A stretch of DNA of 64,000 nucleotides, taken from assembly GCF_009936275.1 (NCBI RefSeq), contig NZ_AP019797.1, forward strand, positions 2,277,890-2,341,889, given 5' to 3'. A program made the position numbers and the translations under genes. How positions within the stretch are numbered: position 1 is the first letter of the stretch; each line of letters starts with the position of its first letter. This document shows, one piece after another, positions 1 to 9,586 of this stretch. The notes under the pieces were generated by a model. It was not told the DNA's origin, made no database searches, and was given only the letters and a program-made list of their open reading frames with translations. The stretch comes from Rhodothermus marinus (GTDB lineage Bacteria; Bacteroidota; Rhodothermia; Rhodothermales; Rhodothermaceae).

Positions 1-992
1 AGGGTGGACGGCTGCGGGCTCAGCTCGAGGCGGCACGGCAGGAAGCGGCAGCGGCCGTTGCCGAGCAGCACGCCCGACGCGAGGCGCTCGCCTACCGCAT
101 CGCCACGGCCTACTGGCAGCACGTGGAGGCCGAAGCGCTGGCCCGTGCCGCCGAGGAGAACGTCCGGCGTCTGGAAGCGCATCTGCAGGACGCCCGCAAC
201 CGGCAGGCGCAGGGGCTTCTGCTCGAAAGCGAAGTACTCGATGTGGAGGTGGCGCTGGAGCAGGCCCGGCTCGAAGCGCTCCGGCAGCGGCAGGCGGCCC
301 GACTCACCGCCGTCACCCTGAGCAGCCTGGTGGGCCTGCCGCCGGACACGCCGATCCGACTTTCCGACCGACCCGACACGGCCCTGCGGCCGGTGCCGCC
401 GCTCGACAGCCTGCGTGCACTGGCCCTGCGCCGGCGGCCCGATCTGGCCGCACTCCGGCACACCATCGCCCGCGCCGATGCGTTGCAGTCCATGGCCCGG
501 GCCGGCTGGTGGCCGCAGGTGGCGCTCGTCGGACGCTACCTTTACGCCCGACCCAATCCGCGCATCATTCCGCTGCAGGATCGCTTCGAGGGGACCTGGG
601 AGGTCGGGCTGTCGCTGACGCTCGATCTGTGGAACGGCCTGCGCACGCACCATCAGGTGGCCGAGGCCACGGCGTTGCGCCGCCGGGCCGAAGCACAGGA
701 GGCTGCCACGCTGCGCGCGCTGGACGTGGCGCTGGCGCAGGCGCGGCTCGGCGTCGAGCAGGCCTACGAGCGGCTGCGACTGGCCCGGCTGGTGGTCCGT
801 CAGGCCGAAGCCCGCTATGCGCTCGTGCGCGATCAGTTCGCCCAGGGGCTGCGCACCAGCAGCGACCTGCTCGATGCCGAAACGGCCCTGGCGCAGGCAC
901 GCGCCCGCGAAATCCAGGCCCGGACGGCCTGCGCGCTCGCCTGGCTGGCGCTGCATCAGGCGACCGGTACGCTGACCGAACACCTGCCATGA
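1..992 (+). CDS. TolC-family outer membrane efflux protein, 5' end missing
   Basis: This is the C-terminal part (about 330 residues) of a TolC-like outer-membrane factor, the exit duct of a tripartite exporter. The open frame runs in from the window edge without a start. The visible sequence is rich in long amphipathic helices of the TolC type (YRIATAYWQHVEAEALARAA, later AVHALARRRPDL-like text) and contains the typical segment ending in a barrel strand and a second helical hairpin. The stop codon overlaps the start of the downstream ABC ATPase by 4 bases (ATGA), so the genes are co-transcribed. The membrane-fusion protein expected in such systems would lie upstream of the window; this is an inference. 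Confidence 0.85.
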   Translation, partial: GGRLRAQLEAARQEAAAAVAEQHARREALAYRIATAYWQHVEAEALARAAEENVRRLEAHLQDARNRQAQGLLLESEVLDVEVALEQARLEALRQRQAARLTAVTLSSLVGLPPDTPIRLSDRPDTALRPVPPLDSLRALALRRRPDLAALRHTIARADALQSMARAGWWPQVALVGRYLYARPNPRIIPLQDRFEGTWEVGLSLTLDLWNGLRTHHQVAEATALRRRAEAQEAATLRALDVALAQARLGVEQAYERLRLARLVVRQAEARYALVRDQFAQGLRTSSDLLDAETALAQARAREIQARTACALAWLALHQATGTLTEHLP

Positions 993-1927
993 GCATACCC
1001 GCCATCGACGTACGCGACCTGACACGCCGCTTCGGCAGCTTCACGGCCGTCGACCACGTGACGTTTCAGGTGGAGGCCGGCGAGATCTTCGGCTTTCTGG
1101 GCGCCAATGGCGCCGGTAAGTCGACCACCATCCGCATGCTCTGCGGCCTGCTGCCGCCGTCGGAGGGCACCGCCCGCGTGGCCGGATTCGACGTGGCCCG
1201 CGAGCCCTACCGCGTGCGCCAGGCCATCGGCTACATGGCCCAGAAGTTCTCGCTCTACGAAGACCTGACCGGCCTGGAGAACCTGTACTTTTTCGGGACG
1301 GCCTACGGACTGACGGGCCGCCGGCTCGAAGCCCGCATCCGCGAGGTTACGGCCCGCGTGGGCCTGAACGGACAGGAACGCCGTCTGGTGCGCGAGCTGC
1401 CCACCGGCTGGCGCCAGCGGCTGGCGCTGGCCGGTGCGCTGCTACACGAGCCGTCTGTGGTGTTTCTGGACGAGCCCACCAGCGGCGTCGATCCGCTGGC
1501 CCGGCGTCGCTTCTGGGACCTGATCGCCGAGCTGGCCGCCGAGGGCACCACGGTGTTCGTCACCACGCACTACCTGGACGAGGCCGAGTACTGCAACCGG
1601 CTGGGCCTCATCCACAACGGCCGACTCATCGCGCTGGGCGCACCCGAAGCGCTGAAGGCGCGCTACCTGATCCGCCCGCTGTACGAGCTGGAAGCCACGC
1701 CGCTACGTGCCGCCCTGGAAACGCTGCGCCGGATGCCCGAAGTGTTCGAGGCGGATCCCTTCGGCAGTCGCATCCACGTGACCCTGCAGGATCGCTCTCT
1801 CGATCCTGAGCTACTCGTGCGCCGCCTGCGCGAGGCGGGGCTGACGGTCGCCGGCATTCGCCCCATCGTACCCACGCTCGAAGACGTATTTCTGCACTTG
1901 ATCGAGCATCCGCCCACCGAAACCTGA
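989..1927 (+). CDS. ABC exporter ATP-binding protein (YbhF-like, single domain)
   Basis: A 312-residue ATPase that would power the two ABC-2 permeases directly downstream. Walker A is GANGAGKS near residue 45 and Walker B plus the catalytic Glu are VVFLDEPTSGVDP. The signature loop reads LPTGWRQRL rather than LSGGQ, a variant seen in drug-exporter ATPases of the YhiH/YbhF kind. The start is chosen at the ATG overlapping the TolC stop; the frame stays open much further upstream, but that part is antisense-like text over the TolC gene. Gene order TolC, ATPase, permease, permease suggests export of drugs or other hydrophobic compounds. Substrate is not shown by the sequence. Confidence 0.9.
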   Translation: MSIPAIDVRDLTRRFGSFTAVDHVTFQVEAGEIFGFLGANGAGKSTTIRMLCGLLPPSEGTARVAGFDVAREPYRVRQAIGYMAQKFSLYEDLTGLENLYFFGTAYGLTGRRLEARIREVTARVGLNGQERRLVRELPTGWRQRLALAGALLHEPSVVFLDEPTSGVDPLARRRFWDLIAELAAEGTTVFVTTHYLDEAEYCNRLGLIHNGRLIALGAPEALKARYLIRPLYELEATPLRAALETLRRMPEVFEADPFGSRIHVTLQDRSLDPELLVRRLREAGLTVAGIRPIVPTLEDVFLHLIEHPPTET

Positions 1928-1934
1928 CCCGGCC

Positions 1935-3080
1935 ATGGCTGCGCTGCGCATGATCGCGACGCTGTTCGTCAAAGAATTCACCCAGATCCGGCGCGATCCA
2001 CTTTCGCTGGGGATGCTCATCGCGCTGCCGGCCTTTCTGCTGATTCTGTTCGGCTACGCGCTCACGTTCGACGTGCGCAACCTGTCGCTGGGCGTGTGCG
2101 ACCAGGACGGGTCGGCGGCCAGCCGCGAGCTCATCCGACGCTTTGCGATCACCGAGTACTTCGATCTGAAACGCCAGGTGGACGATCCGCGGGCGCTCAC
2201 GCGGCTCATCGATCACGAGGTGATCCGGGTGGGTCTGGTCATTCCGCCGGACTTCGAGGAGCGGCTCGAGGCGGGACGTCCGGCGCCGGTCCAGTTTCTG
2301 GTGGACGGCACGAACGCCACGATCGCCTCGGCCGTCACGGGCTACGCCGACGCCATCGTCCGGGCATTCAGCGGTCAGGTGGTGCTGGAGCAGATGCTGC
2401 GCGCCGGGCACCGTCCGCCGCCGGCGGCCGTCTCCGTCGAGGCCCGCATCTGGTACAACCCCGAGCTGGAAAGCGCCCGCTTCCTGCTGCCCGGTTTGAT
2501 CGCCTTTCTGCTCATGGTGGCCACGGTGGTGGCCACGTCGCTTTCGGTTACGCGCGAGCGGGAACGTGGCACCATGGAGCAGCTCGTGCTGGCCCCACTG
2601 GAGCCCTACCAGCTCGTGCTGGGCAAGACGCTGCCCTATCTGCTGGTGGCGATCGGCTCGACCGTACTGATCCTGCTCGTCGGACGCCTGCTGTTCGACG
2701 TGGAAGTGCGCGGCGACCTGCTCGTGCTGGCCTTCGTGGTGCTGGCCTACCTGCTGGCCGGCCTCGGCCAGGGCCTGTTGATTTCGACCGTCGCGCCCAG
2801 CCAGCAGGTAGCCTTTCAGATTGCCATCATCAGCACGCTATTGCCCACGTTCATCCTCTCGGGCTTCGTTTTTCCCATTTACAACATGCCGCCGGTCATC
2901 CAGGCCCTCACCTACCTGGTGCCGGCCCGCTACTTCCTGGTGGCGCTGCGGGGCGTGATGCTGAAAGGAACCGGGCTGGCCGTTTTCTGGCCCGATGTGC
3001 TGCTGCTGTTGCTTTTTGCAGGGCTTATGCTCACGCTGAGCAGCATTCGCCTGCGCCGTCTGTTTCAACATCTGATGTGA
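1935..3080 (+). CDS. ABC-2 type permease (first of pair)
   Basis: A 381-residue membrane permease. It has one N-terminal transmembrane helix (about residues 27-47), a long extracytoplasmic domain, and then five or six helices in the C-terminal half. This is the YbhS/YbhR layout of ABC-2 exporters. The motif RERERGTMEQLVLAPLEPYQ between the second and third helices is the conserved coupling segment of the family. It starts 7 bases after the ATPase stop and is followed 6 bases later by a paralogous permease, so the pair probably forms a heterodimer with the upstream ATPase. Confidence 0.9.
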   Translation: MAALRMIATLFVKEFTQIRRDPLSLGMLIALPAFLLILFGYALTFDVRNLSLGVCDQDGSAASRELIRRFAITEYFDLKRQVDDPRALTRLIDHEVIRVGLVIPPDFEERLEAGRPAPVQFLVDGTNATIASAVTGYADAIVRAFSGQVVLEQMLRAGHRPPPAAVSVEARIWYNPELESARFLLPGLIAFLLMVATVVATSLSVTRERERGTMEQLVLAPLEPYQLVLGKTLPYLLVAIGSTVLILLVGRLLFDVEVRGDLLVLAFVVLAYLLAGLGQGLLISTVAPSQQVAFQIAIISTLLPTFILSGFVFPIYNMPPVIQALTYLVPARYFLVALRGVMLKGTGLAVFWPDVLLLLLFAGLMLTLSSIRLRRLFQHLM

Positions 3081-3086
3081 GCCGCC

Positions 3087-4181
3087 ATGGAACAGGTGCT
3101 CGCTTTTCTGCGGAAAGAGTTCCGCCAGTTGCGGCGCGATCCGCGCATGCTGTTTCTGCTGATCGTGCCGCCGATCGTGCAGCTCGTGCTGCTGGGCTAC
3201 GCGGCCAACCTGGACGTGCGACACGTGCCGCTCGTCGTGTGCGATCCGGTGCCCTCGGCCACCAGCCGCGACCTCGTGCAGCGGCTGGTAGCCAGCACCT
3301 ACTTCGACCTTGTCGGCTACGAGCCCGACGCGCGGCGCGTCGGCGAATGGCTCGACCGCGGGGAGGCCACCGTGGCGCTCGTCTTTCCGCCCGACTTCGG
3401 GAAAGAGGTGGCGCAGGGCACCACGGCCTCGGTCCAGCTGCTGGTGGACGGCAGCGAGACGAACACGGCCACCGTCGCCCTGAGCTATGCGTCGCAGATC
3501 ATCCAGCACGCCCTCGGTGTCGGTGCCGTTTCGGCCGGAGTCGTGCCCGAGCTGCGCGTGTGGTTCAACCCGGCGCTCTCCAGCCGCTGGTTCATCATCC
3601 CCGGACTGGTGGGTCTGCTTCTGACCGTGATGACCACGGTGCTGACGGCCCTGGCGCTGGTCAAAGAGAAAGAGACGGGCACGCTGGAACAACTGCTGGT
3701 GACGCCGCTGCGTCCGGCCACCGTGCTGCTGGGTAAGCTCGTGCCGTTTCTGCTGATCGGGCTACTGGACGTGCTGCTGGTGGTGCTGGTAGCGACGCTG
3801 TGGTTTCAGGTGCCGCTGCGTGGCAGCATCCCGCTCCTGTTCGGCTGCGCGCTGCTCTTTCTGCTCAACACGCTGGGGCTCGGGCTGCTCATCTCCACGC
3901 TGAGCCGCACGCAGCAGCAGGCACTGATCGGTGCCGCTTTTTTCGCGCTCATGCCCATGATCATCCTTTCCGGCTTCGTCTTCCCCATCGAGAGCATGCC
4001 ACCCGTGATCCAGGCCGTCACCTACATCGTGCCCCTGCGCTACTTTCTGACCATCGTACGGGGCATTTTCCTGAAAGGCGTGGGCATCTCGGCGCTCTGG
4101 GAGGAGATGCTGGCGCTGCTCGTGCTGGGGTTGCTTCTGTTTGGCCTGAGCACCTGGCGCTTCCGCCGGCAGTTGCATTGA
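3087..4181 (+). CDS. ABC-2 type permease (second of pair)
   Basis: A 364-residue paralogue of the preceding permease with the same layout: N-terminal helix, large periplasmic loop, and a C-terminal helix bundle. It has the equivalent coupling motif KEKETGTLEQLLVTPLRP and the near-identical segment ILSGFVFPIESMPPVIQAVT. It is the last gene of the exporter operon, since the next gene is convergent and ends 14 bases away. The pairing of two half-permeases with one ATPase gene matches YbhFSR-like exporters. The substrate is unknown. Confidence 0.9.
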   Translation: MEQVLAFLRKEFRQLRRDPRMLFLLIVPPIVQLVLLGYAANLDVRHVPLVVCDPVPSATSRDLVQRLVASTYFDLVGYEPDARRVGEWLDRGEATVALVFPPDFGKEVAQGTTASVQLLVDGSETNTATVALSYASQIIQHALGVGAVSAGVVPELRVWFNPALSSRWFIIPGLVGLLLTVMTTVLTALALVKEKETGTLEQLLVTPLRPATVLLGKLVPFLLIGLLDVLLVVLVATLWFQVPLRGSIPLLFGCALLFLLNTLGLGLLISTLSRTQQQALIGAAFFALMPMIILSGFVFPIESMPPVIQAVTYIVPLRYFLTIVRGIFLKGVGISALWEEMLALLVLGLLLFGLSTWRFRRQLH

Positions 4182-4195
4182 TGCTGCGCCTGCGT

Positions 4196-5005
4196 TCAGG
4201 CGGGGCTCAGTTCGGTGGCCTCCACGTGCGGGCCCAGTTCCCAGAGATCGACCAGTTCGTTGAGCAGATCTTCTTCAGTGTCCAGGAAGGTGCCGTCGGC
4301 GTTGGCGATCTGCACCAGGTCGTGGAAGGCCGTCAGACGCTGCTCGGGCGTGAGCGCCATCTTGATTGCCTCGGCCGAAACGCGCAGTTCGGCCTCGGTC
4401 AGTCCTTCGGCGTAGCGGTCGATCGCCTCCTGCAGCACAGCCGCCAGTTGCTGGTCGGTCAGGTCCGGACACCAGGTGCGCAGCTTGCGCACGATGATCT
4501 GCCGCTCCTGACGCGTGAGCTCGTGATCGACGCCGTGCGCCAGCACCAGATAGAGCAGCGCCAGATGGATGAGCACTTCGGGAATGCCTTCCTGGCCCGG
4601 ATCGAGCACGCGCACCCGCTCGTAGGGCGGCTCGAGGCCCCAGCGCCGGGCCACCAGCTCCAGCAGCTGGCGCTCGCTTTCCATGACGATCCCGTCGGCC
4701 TCCACGATGCGCAACAGATCATGCAGCACAGCCTGGCGCTGAGCCTGCGAGAGATGGGGTTCGACGGCCTCCAGCGTGGCCTGCAGCAGCGCCTCCGGAT
4801 CTTCGGCGGCCAGCAGCACATCGAATGCCTCCAGGACCAGCGCCCGCAACTGGTCGGGCGGGATCGTCGGACAACGGGCCTGTAGCTGGTCGATGACCGC
4901 CTCCAGCCTACCGTCGCCGACCGGCAAACCTTCGCGGGAGGCCGCGATCAGATACAGGAGCGCCAGTTCCTGCAGCCGGCCGGCCATGCAGCGCGTTTCG
5001 GACAT
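4196..5005 (-). CDS. Protein with two TerB-like domains
   Basis: A 269-residue, all-helical, acidic protein with no signal peptide. Two tandem TerB-type modules are visible, each with the hallmark DLLRIVEADGIVMESERQLL (first) and DLVQIANADGTFLDTEEDLL (second). In TerB the acidic ADG loop binds metal. The family is found in tellurite-resistance and stress contexts, but no other ter genes are here, so a tellurite role should not be assumed. A GAGGG ribosome-binding site lies about 10 bases before the ATG. It is convergent with the exporter operon and lies downstream of the acyl-CoA synthetase gene with a 141-base gap. Confidence 0.75.
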   Translation of the reverse strand: MSETRCMAGRLQELALLYLIAASREGLPVGDGRLEAVIDQLQARCPTIPPDQLRALVLEAFDVLLAAEDPEALLQATLEAVEPHLSQAQRQAVLHDLLRIVEADGIVMESERQLLELVARRWGLEPPYERVRVLDPGQEGIPEVLIHLALLYLVLAHGVDHELTRQERQIIVRKLRTWCPDLTDQQLAAVLQEAIDRYAEGLTEAELRVSAEAIKMALTPEQRLTAFHDLVQIANADGTFLDTEEDLLNELVDLWELGPHVEATELSPA

Positions 5006-5146
5006 GCGATATCCCTCTGTTTTGATGGAGGTTCTCTATCGTCAGCCCGTGCGGGCGGAATCCTCAACCCGGCCTGTATCGGCCAGCCGGCTGTCTTTCT
5101 TTAACAAATTTCTGAAAGCAAGGTGCTTGGACGCAAGGCCGGTTTG

Positions 5147-7936
5147 TTACGCTTTTGCAAGGGATTCACGTTCGACCGGGACGCGGAGCACCCTGACGGC
5201 CTTGACCATCGGATCGGCGGGGTCGTCGCTCCGGATGATCCGAAAGCCCAGCTTCCGGCACACGTGCTGCATGGCGTGGTTCTGCACGAGGATGTCGGCT
5301 ACGATGCGCTCAAGTCCTTCGGCCTCGCCGATCTGGATCAGCCGCCGCAGCAGCTCGGTGCCCAGCCCTTTGCCCTGCACGTCGTCGCGCACGAGCATGG
5401 CAAATTCGCCATCGTTCGTGCCGTAGATCTTGGTCAGTCGCGCGACGGCCAGGATCTCGGGACGGCCGGTTTCGGGGCTGCGCCGCTCGGCCACCAGCGC
5501 CATTTCCCGATCGTAGTCGATGAAGCAGAGCCGGGCCAGCCGCTCATGCGCCACGCGCTGGCTGAGCTTGAGCAGGCTGGCGTAGCGCAGATAGACGCTG
5601 CGCTCGGAGAGTTTGTGGTGGAATTCTACCAGCAGGGGTTCATCTTCGGGACGAATGGGTCGGATGAGCACCGGGGTGCCGTCCTTGAGGCGCCAGGTGC
5701 TCATGTACTGACGCGGATAGGGACGAATGGCCGGACGCGGCAGCTCCTCTTCGCGCAGGTCTGGCGGATGCAACACGATCCGGGCGTCCAGCGCCACGAT
5801 CTGATCGGGGGCGGCCAGCAGCGGGTTCACGTCGATTTCCCGGATCCAGGGCTGCTCGACGACCAGCTGGCTGAAGCGCACCATGAGCTTTTCGAGGCGG
5901 TCGAGGTTGACCGGCGGCCGTCCGCGCACGCCCTGCAGGGCCCGGTAGACCTTCGTCTGCTCCATCATGCGCCGCGCCAGCGTCGTGTTGAGCGGCGGCA
6001 GTCCCAGGGCTCGATCGCGATACACCTCTACGAGCGTTCCTCCCGCGCCGAAGAGCAGCACCGGCCCGAACTGCGGGTCAATCGTGCTCCCGATGATCAG
6101 TTCGTAGCCGTCCCGTGCCCGCACCATCGGCTGCACGGTGACGCCGTCGAACGCGTCGGCCTGGCCGCGCTCCTCCAGGTTGCGCCGGATCGTCTCGAAG
6201 GCCCGCCGTACGGCCTCGGGCGAATCCAGGTTGAGCTGGACGCCTCCCACATCGGTCTTGTGCGTGATCTTGAGCGAATGCAGCTTCAGCACGACGGGAT
6301 AGCCCAGCTCTTCGGCGGCCGCCACGGCTTCGTCGGCCGTGCGGGCCAGGCGCGTCGGCGTCACGGGCAGGCAATAGGCCTCGAGCACCTGCTTGGCCTC
6401 GTACTCGGTCAGCAGCGTGCGCCCTTCCCGGCGCACCTGCTCAATGATCTGCTGCGCCCGCTCACGGTCCGGGCCTCCGTCGATCTCATCGTCGGGCAGC
6501 GAAGGCGTCTCGTACAGGGCGCGCAGGTTGTAGCTGTAGCGCCACATGTAGTTGAACACGCGCACGGCCGTGTCGGGGTACTGGAAGGTGGGAATGCCGG
6601 CGCGGTTCAGGATCTTTTTACCGGCGGCCACCTCCACCCCACCCATCCAGCTGGCCAGAATCGGCTTGCGGCTCTGTGCAAAGCGCCGGAGCTGCTCGGC
6701 CGTCTGCGTGGGATCGGTCATGGCCTGTGGCGTGAGGATGACCAGCAGGCCGTCGCTGTTTTCGTCGGCCAGCGTCACCTCCAGCGCCTTCGCGTAGCGC
6801 TCCGGATCGGCGTCGCCGAGGATGTCCACCGGATTGCCGTGACTCCAGTGCGGCGGCAGGAATTCGTCCAGCTTCTTTTTCGTTTCCTCCGAAAGCTCGG
6901 CCAGCTGGCCGCCGCCCTGCACGAGCGCATCGGTGGCCAACACACCCGCTCCGCCCGCGTTGGTCAGAATGGTCAGCCGGGGCCCCTCGGGACGCGGCTG
7001 CTTGGCCAGCACCTCGGCCATGTAGAAGAGATCGGCGATGCTATCGACGCGCAGGACGCCCGTCCGGCGAAAAGCGGCACTGAGCACCTCGTCGCTCCCG
7101 GCCAGCGAGCCCGTGTGTGAAAGCGCTGCACGCGCCGCCTCTTCGGTTCGCCCGGCCTTGATCACAATGATCGGCTTCTGGAGCGCCACTTCACGGGCAG
7201 CCGACAGAAACGAACGGGCGTCGCCGATCGACTCCATGTAGAGGATGATGCTCTTCGTGTAGGGGTCGCTGCCCAGATAGTAGATCAGGTCGCCCCAGCC
7301 CACGTCGAGCATCGAGCCGATCGAGATGAAGGCGCTGAAGCCGACGTTTTCTTCCAGACTCCAGTCCAGGATCGACGTCAGCAGCGCGCCGCTCTGACTG
7401 ATGAAGCCCACCGTACCCGGACGTGCCATCGTGCTGGCAAACGTAGCGTTCAGCCCGGTGACCGGCCGCATGACGCCCAGGCAGTTGGGACCGATGATGC
7501 GCATGCCGCCCTTACGGGCAATCGTCAGGATCTGCTCCTCCAGCCGGCGCCCTTCTTCGCCGATTTCTTTGAAACCGGCCGAAATGATCACCGCTCCTTT
7601 GACGCCCGCCTCGACGCACTCCTGCACGACGCCGGGCACCGTGGGGGCTGGCGTCGCGATGACGGCCAGGTCCACCGGCTCGGGAATATCCTTCACGGAC
7701 GGATAGGCCCGGATGCCCAGCACGTTCGTGCGCTTGGGGTTGACCGGATAGACCGTGCCGCCGAACGGGTTGCTGATCAGGTTCCAGAGCAGCGTCCGCC
7801 CCACGCTGCCCGGACGCTCGCTGGCTCCGATGACGGCCACGCTGCGCGGCCGGAAAATGGCGTCCAGATGCAGACGCCGGGGCAGAAATAGCTCGTGAGA
7901 TGGGTCGTGCTGCATCACATCAGGCCGGGCTTCCAT
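5147..7936 (-). CDS. ADP-forming acyl-CoA synthetase fused to GNAT acetyltransferase (Pat/YfiQ-like)
   Basis: A 929-residue multidomain protein. Residues 25-480 are the CoA-binding and CoA-ligase part of the ADP-forming acetyl-CoA synthetase family, about 510-735 are an ATP-grasp domain ([19 protein letters not shown]), and about 745-929 are a GNAT domain with acetyl-CoA loop [11 protein letters not shown]. The domain order matches Pat/YfiQ lysine acetyltransferases, which acetylate enzymes such as Acs. His274 in [10 protein letters not shown] sits at the site phosphorylated in true ADP-forming synthetases. In classical Pat proteins the synthetase part is inactive, so retention of this His leaves open that the enzyme is also catalytic. 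A second ATG 7 codons in is an alternative start. Confidence 0.85.
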   Translation of the reverse strand: MEARPDVMQHDPSHELFLPRRLHLDAIFRPRSVAVIGASERPGSVGRTLLWNLISNPFGGTVYPVNPKRTNVLGIRAYPSVKDIPEPVDLAVIATPAPTVPGVVQECVEAGVKGAVIISAGFKEIGEEGRRLEEQILTIARKGGMRIIGPNCLGVMRPVTGLNATFASTMARPGTVGFISQSGALLTSILDWSLEENVGFSAFISIGSMLDVGWGDLIYYLGSDPYTKSIILYMESIGDARSFLSAAREVALQKPIIVIKAGRTEEAARAALSHTGSLAGSDEVLSAAFRRTGVLRVDSIADLFYMAEVLAKQPRPEGPRLTILTNAGGAGVLATDALVQGGGQLAELSEETKKKLDEFLPPHWSHGNPVDILGDADPERYAKALEVTLADENSDGLLVILTPQAMTDPTQTAEQLRRFAQSRKPILASWMGGVEVAAGKKILNRAGIPTFQYPDTAVRVFNYMWRYSYNLRALYETPSLPDDEIDGGPDRERAQQIIEQVRREGRTLLTEYEAKQVLEAYCLPVTPTRLARTADEAVAAAEELGYPVVLKLHSLKITHKTDVGGVQLNLDSPEAVRRAFETIRRNLEERGQADAFDGVTVQPMVRARDGYELIIGSTIDPQFGPVLLFGAGGTLVEVYRDRALGLPPLNTTLARRMMEQTKVYRALQGVRGRPPVNLDRLEKLMVRFSQLVVEQPWIREIDVNPLLAAPDQIVALDARIVLHPPDLREEELPRPAIRPYPRQYMSTWRLKDGTPVLIRPIRPEDEPLLVEFHHKLSERSVYLRYASLLKLSQRVAHERLARLCFIDYDREMALVAERRSPETGRPEILAVARLTKIYGTNDGEFAMLVRDDVQGKGLGTELLRRLIQIGEAEGLERIVADILVQNHAMQHVCRKLGFRIIRSDDPADPMVKAVRVLRVPVERESLAKA

Positions 7937-7977
7937 GGCGCGCTTGCTGTTCGTTTCGCATGATATTTATATCGAAA

Positions 7978-8006
7978 AACTTGTACGACCCACGCCGAAA
8001 CAAGTT
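7978..8006 (-). terminator. Possible terminator after the phosphohexomutase gene
   Basis: Read on the minus strand, AACTTGT and ACAAGTT form a 7-bp stem around a 15-base loop. A short T run follows directly. It lies between the mutase stop and the synthetase start. The stem is AT-rich and weak. Confidence 0.35.
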
Positions 8007-8036
8007 GATACGAAGTGGTGATTTGACATTTTCTTA

Positions 8037-9413
8037 CTACACACTCCTCAATTCGTCAACAAACCGCTGCACCAGTGCGGCGGCCTCGTCGGGCGTCCGC
8101 GCTTCGGCATAGATACGCAAAATGGGCTCGGTGTTGGATTTCCGAAGGTGCACCCAGCCTTCGTCCAGATCGATCTTCAATCCGTCGATCGTCGTAATGC
8201 GGGCGTGCGCATAGCGCCCGGCCAGCCGCTGCAGCGCCTGGTCGGCATCCAGGTTGTCGAGCGGCAGTTTGTGCTTGACGATCGCGTAGCGCGGGAGCGT
8301 GGCCACCAGTTCCGAGAGCGATTGCTCCAGGTTGGCCAGGTGCTGCAGCACCATGGCGGCGCCCACCAGCGCATCGCGGCCGTAGTGCACGTCGGGTAGA
8401 ATCACGCCCCCGTTGCCCTCGCCGCCCAGGATGGCCCCCACCTCTTTCATCTTCTGCACCACGTTGATCTCGCCGACGGCCGCCCGGTAGACGGGCATTC
8501 CATAGCGGGCCGCTACGTCTTCAATGGCCCGCGACGAGGACAGGTTCGTGACAAACGGTCCTTCGCGGAAGCGCCAGAGGAAGTCGGCGGCGATCACCTG
8601 CGTCAGTTCTTCGCTGACGTACTCGCCGCCGTCGGCGATGAGCGCCAGGCGGTCGGCGTCGGGATCGACCACCAGCCCCAGATCGGCGCCCGTGTCGGCC
8701 ACGGCCCGGATCGTCTCCTGCAGGTGCTCGGGCAGCGGTTCGGGCGGATGGGCAAAGCGTCCGTTCGGCTCCCCGTTGAGCAGCAGCACTTCGGCCACGC
8801 CCAGACGCCGGAGTAGCACGGGAAGCGCCACGGCGCCCACCGAGTTGATCCCATCCACCACCACGCGGAACTGTCGCCGCCGGATGCGCTCAGGGTCCAT
8901 GAAGTCCAGCGCCAGGATGCGCTGGATGTGCGCATCCAGAAAGTCGCGGGCCTCGTAGGTCCCCAGCGCTTCCCAGGTCACCAGCGGCATGGCGCCGGCT
9001 TCGGCCAGGGTCAGCACCTCGCGGGCTTCGTCCGGCGTCAGGAATTCCCCGTGGCGGTTGAGCAGCTTCAGCGCGTTCCACTCGGCCGGATTGTGGGAGG
9101 CCGAAAGCACGATGCCGCCGTCGGCCTGGGCGGCCATCACGGCCACCTCCACCGTGGGCGTGGTGGCCAGCCCGGCGTCGAGCACGTCGCACCCCACGCT
9201 CTGCAGCGTGGCCGTCACGATGCGGGCACAGACCGGTCCGGTCACGCGCCCGTCGCGCCCCACCACGACGCGCGGTCGCCGCCCCCCGATCTGCTTCCGA
9301 AGCCAGGCCCCGTAGGCGGCTGCATACCGCACCAGTTCTTCTGGTCCCAGCCCGGCTCCGAAAATGCCCCGAATGCCCGAAATCGATGCGATCAGAACCT
9401 GCTTTTCGGCCAT
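8037..9413 (-). CDS. glmM: Phosphohexomutase (phosphoglucosamine/phosphomannomutase family)
   Basis: A 458-residue alpha-D-phosphohexomutase. The catalytic phosphoserine loop is SASHNP (Ser106), the metal loop is DPDADRLAL, the sugar-binding loop is GEGNGGVI, and the phosphate-binding loop is RKSNTEPILRIYAEA. Loop sequences resemble the archaeal/thermophile GlmM-ManB branch, so glucosamine-6-phosphate to glucosamine-1-phosphate for cell-wall UDP-GlcNAc is likely, but phosphomannomutase or phosphoglucomutase activity cannot be excluded. The start is taken at ATG 9413 (MAEKQVLIASISGIRG). The frame stays open 32 codons further, but those residues do not resemble the family. It is divergent from ctaA. 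Confidence 0.8.
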   Translation of the reverse strand: MAEKQVLIASISGIRGIFGAGLGPEELVRYAAAYGAWLRKQIGGRRPRVVVGRDGRVTGPVCARIVTATLQSVGCDVLDAGLATTPTVEVAVMAAQADGGIVLSASHNPAEWNALKLLNRHGEFLTPDEAREVLTLAEAGAMPLVTWEALGTYEARDFLDAHIQRILALDFMDPERIRRRQFRVVVDGINSVGAVALPVLLRRLGVAEVLLLNGEPNGRFAHPPEPLPEHLQETIRAVADTGADLGLVVDPDADRLALIADGGEYVSEELTQVIAADFLWRFREGPFVTNLSSSRAIEDVAARYGMPVYRAAVGEINVVQKMKEVGAILGGEGNGGVILPDVHYGRDALVGAAMVLQHLANLEQSLSELVATLPRYAIVKHKLPLDNLDADQALQRLAGRYAHARITTIDGLKIDLDEGWVHLRKSNTEPILRIYAEARTPDEAAALVQRFVDELRSV

Positions 9414-9427
9414 GGCACGAATTGGTT

Positions 9428-9435
9428 TATTTTTG
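9428..9435 (+). promoter_or_regulatory. Candidate -7 element for the ctaA operon
   Basis: TATTTTTG matches the Bacteroidota-type -7 consensus TAnnTTTG. It lies in the 173-base divergent region and points toward ctaA, with a leader of roughly 145 bases. No clear TTG -33 element is found at the expected distance, so support is limited. Confidence 0.35.
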
Positions 9436-9586
9436 CAGACAATTTCGTGCAGCAACGACCAGAATGTCGAGCTTTTCAACAGAAGTCCATTGACAAACCG
9501 GACTTTCAAGTCGTTTTTATGAAACAGCCCCTGCGGGGCAACGTTCGGCAGATTTGATCCGGGGTTCAGACGATACGTCTTCGATC

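Noticed and set aside
4196-5005. Calling the TerB-like gene a tellurite-resistance determinant
   Set aside because: No other ter genes are nearby and TerB-like domains occur in many contexts, so only the domain call is supported.
5123-7120. Long open frame (665 codons) on the plus strand across the acyl-CoA synthetase gene
   Set aside because: It is antisense to a well-conserved gene, its translation shows no family resemblance, and long antisense frames are expected in such GC-rich DNA.
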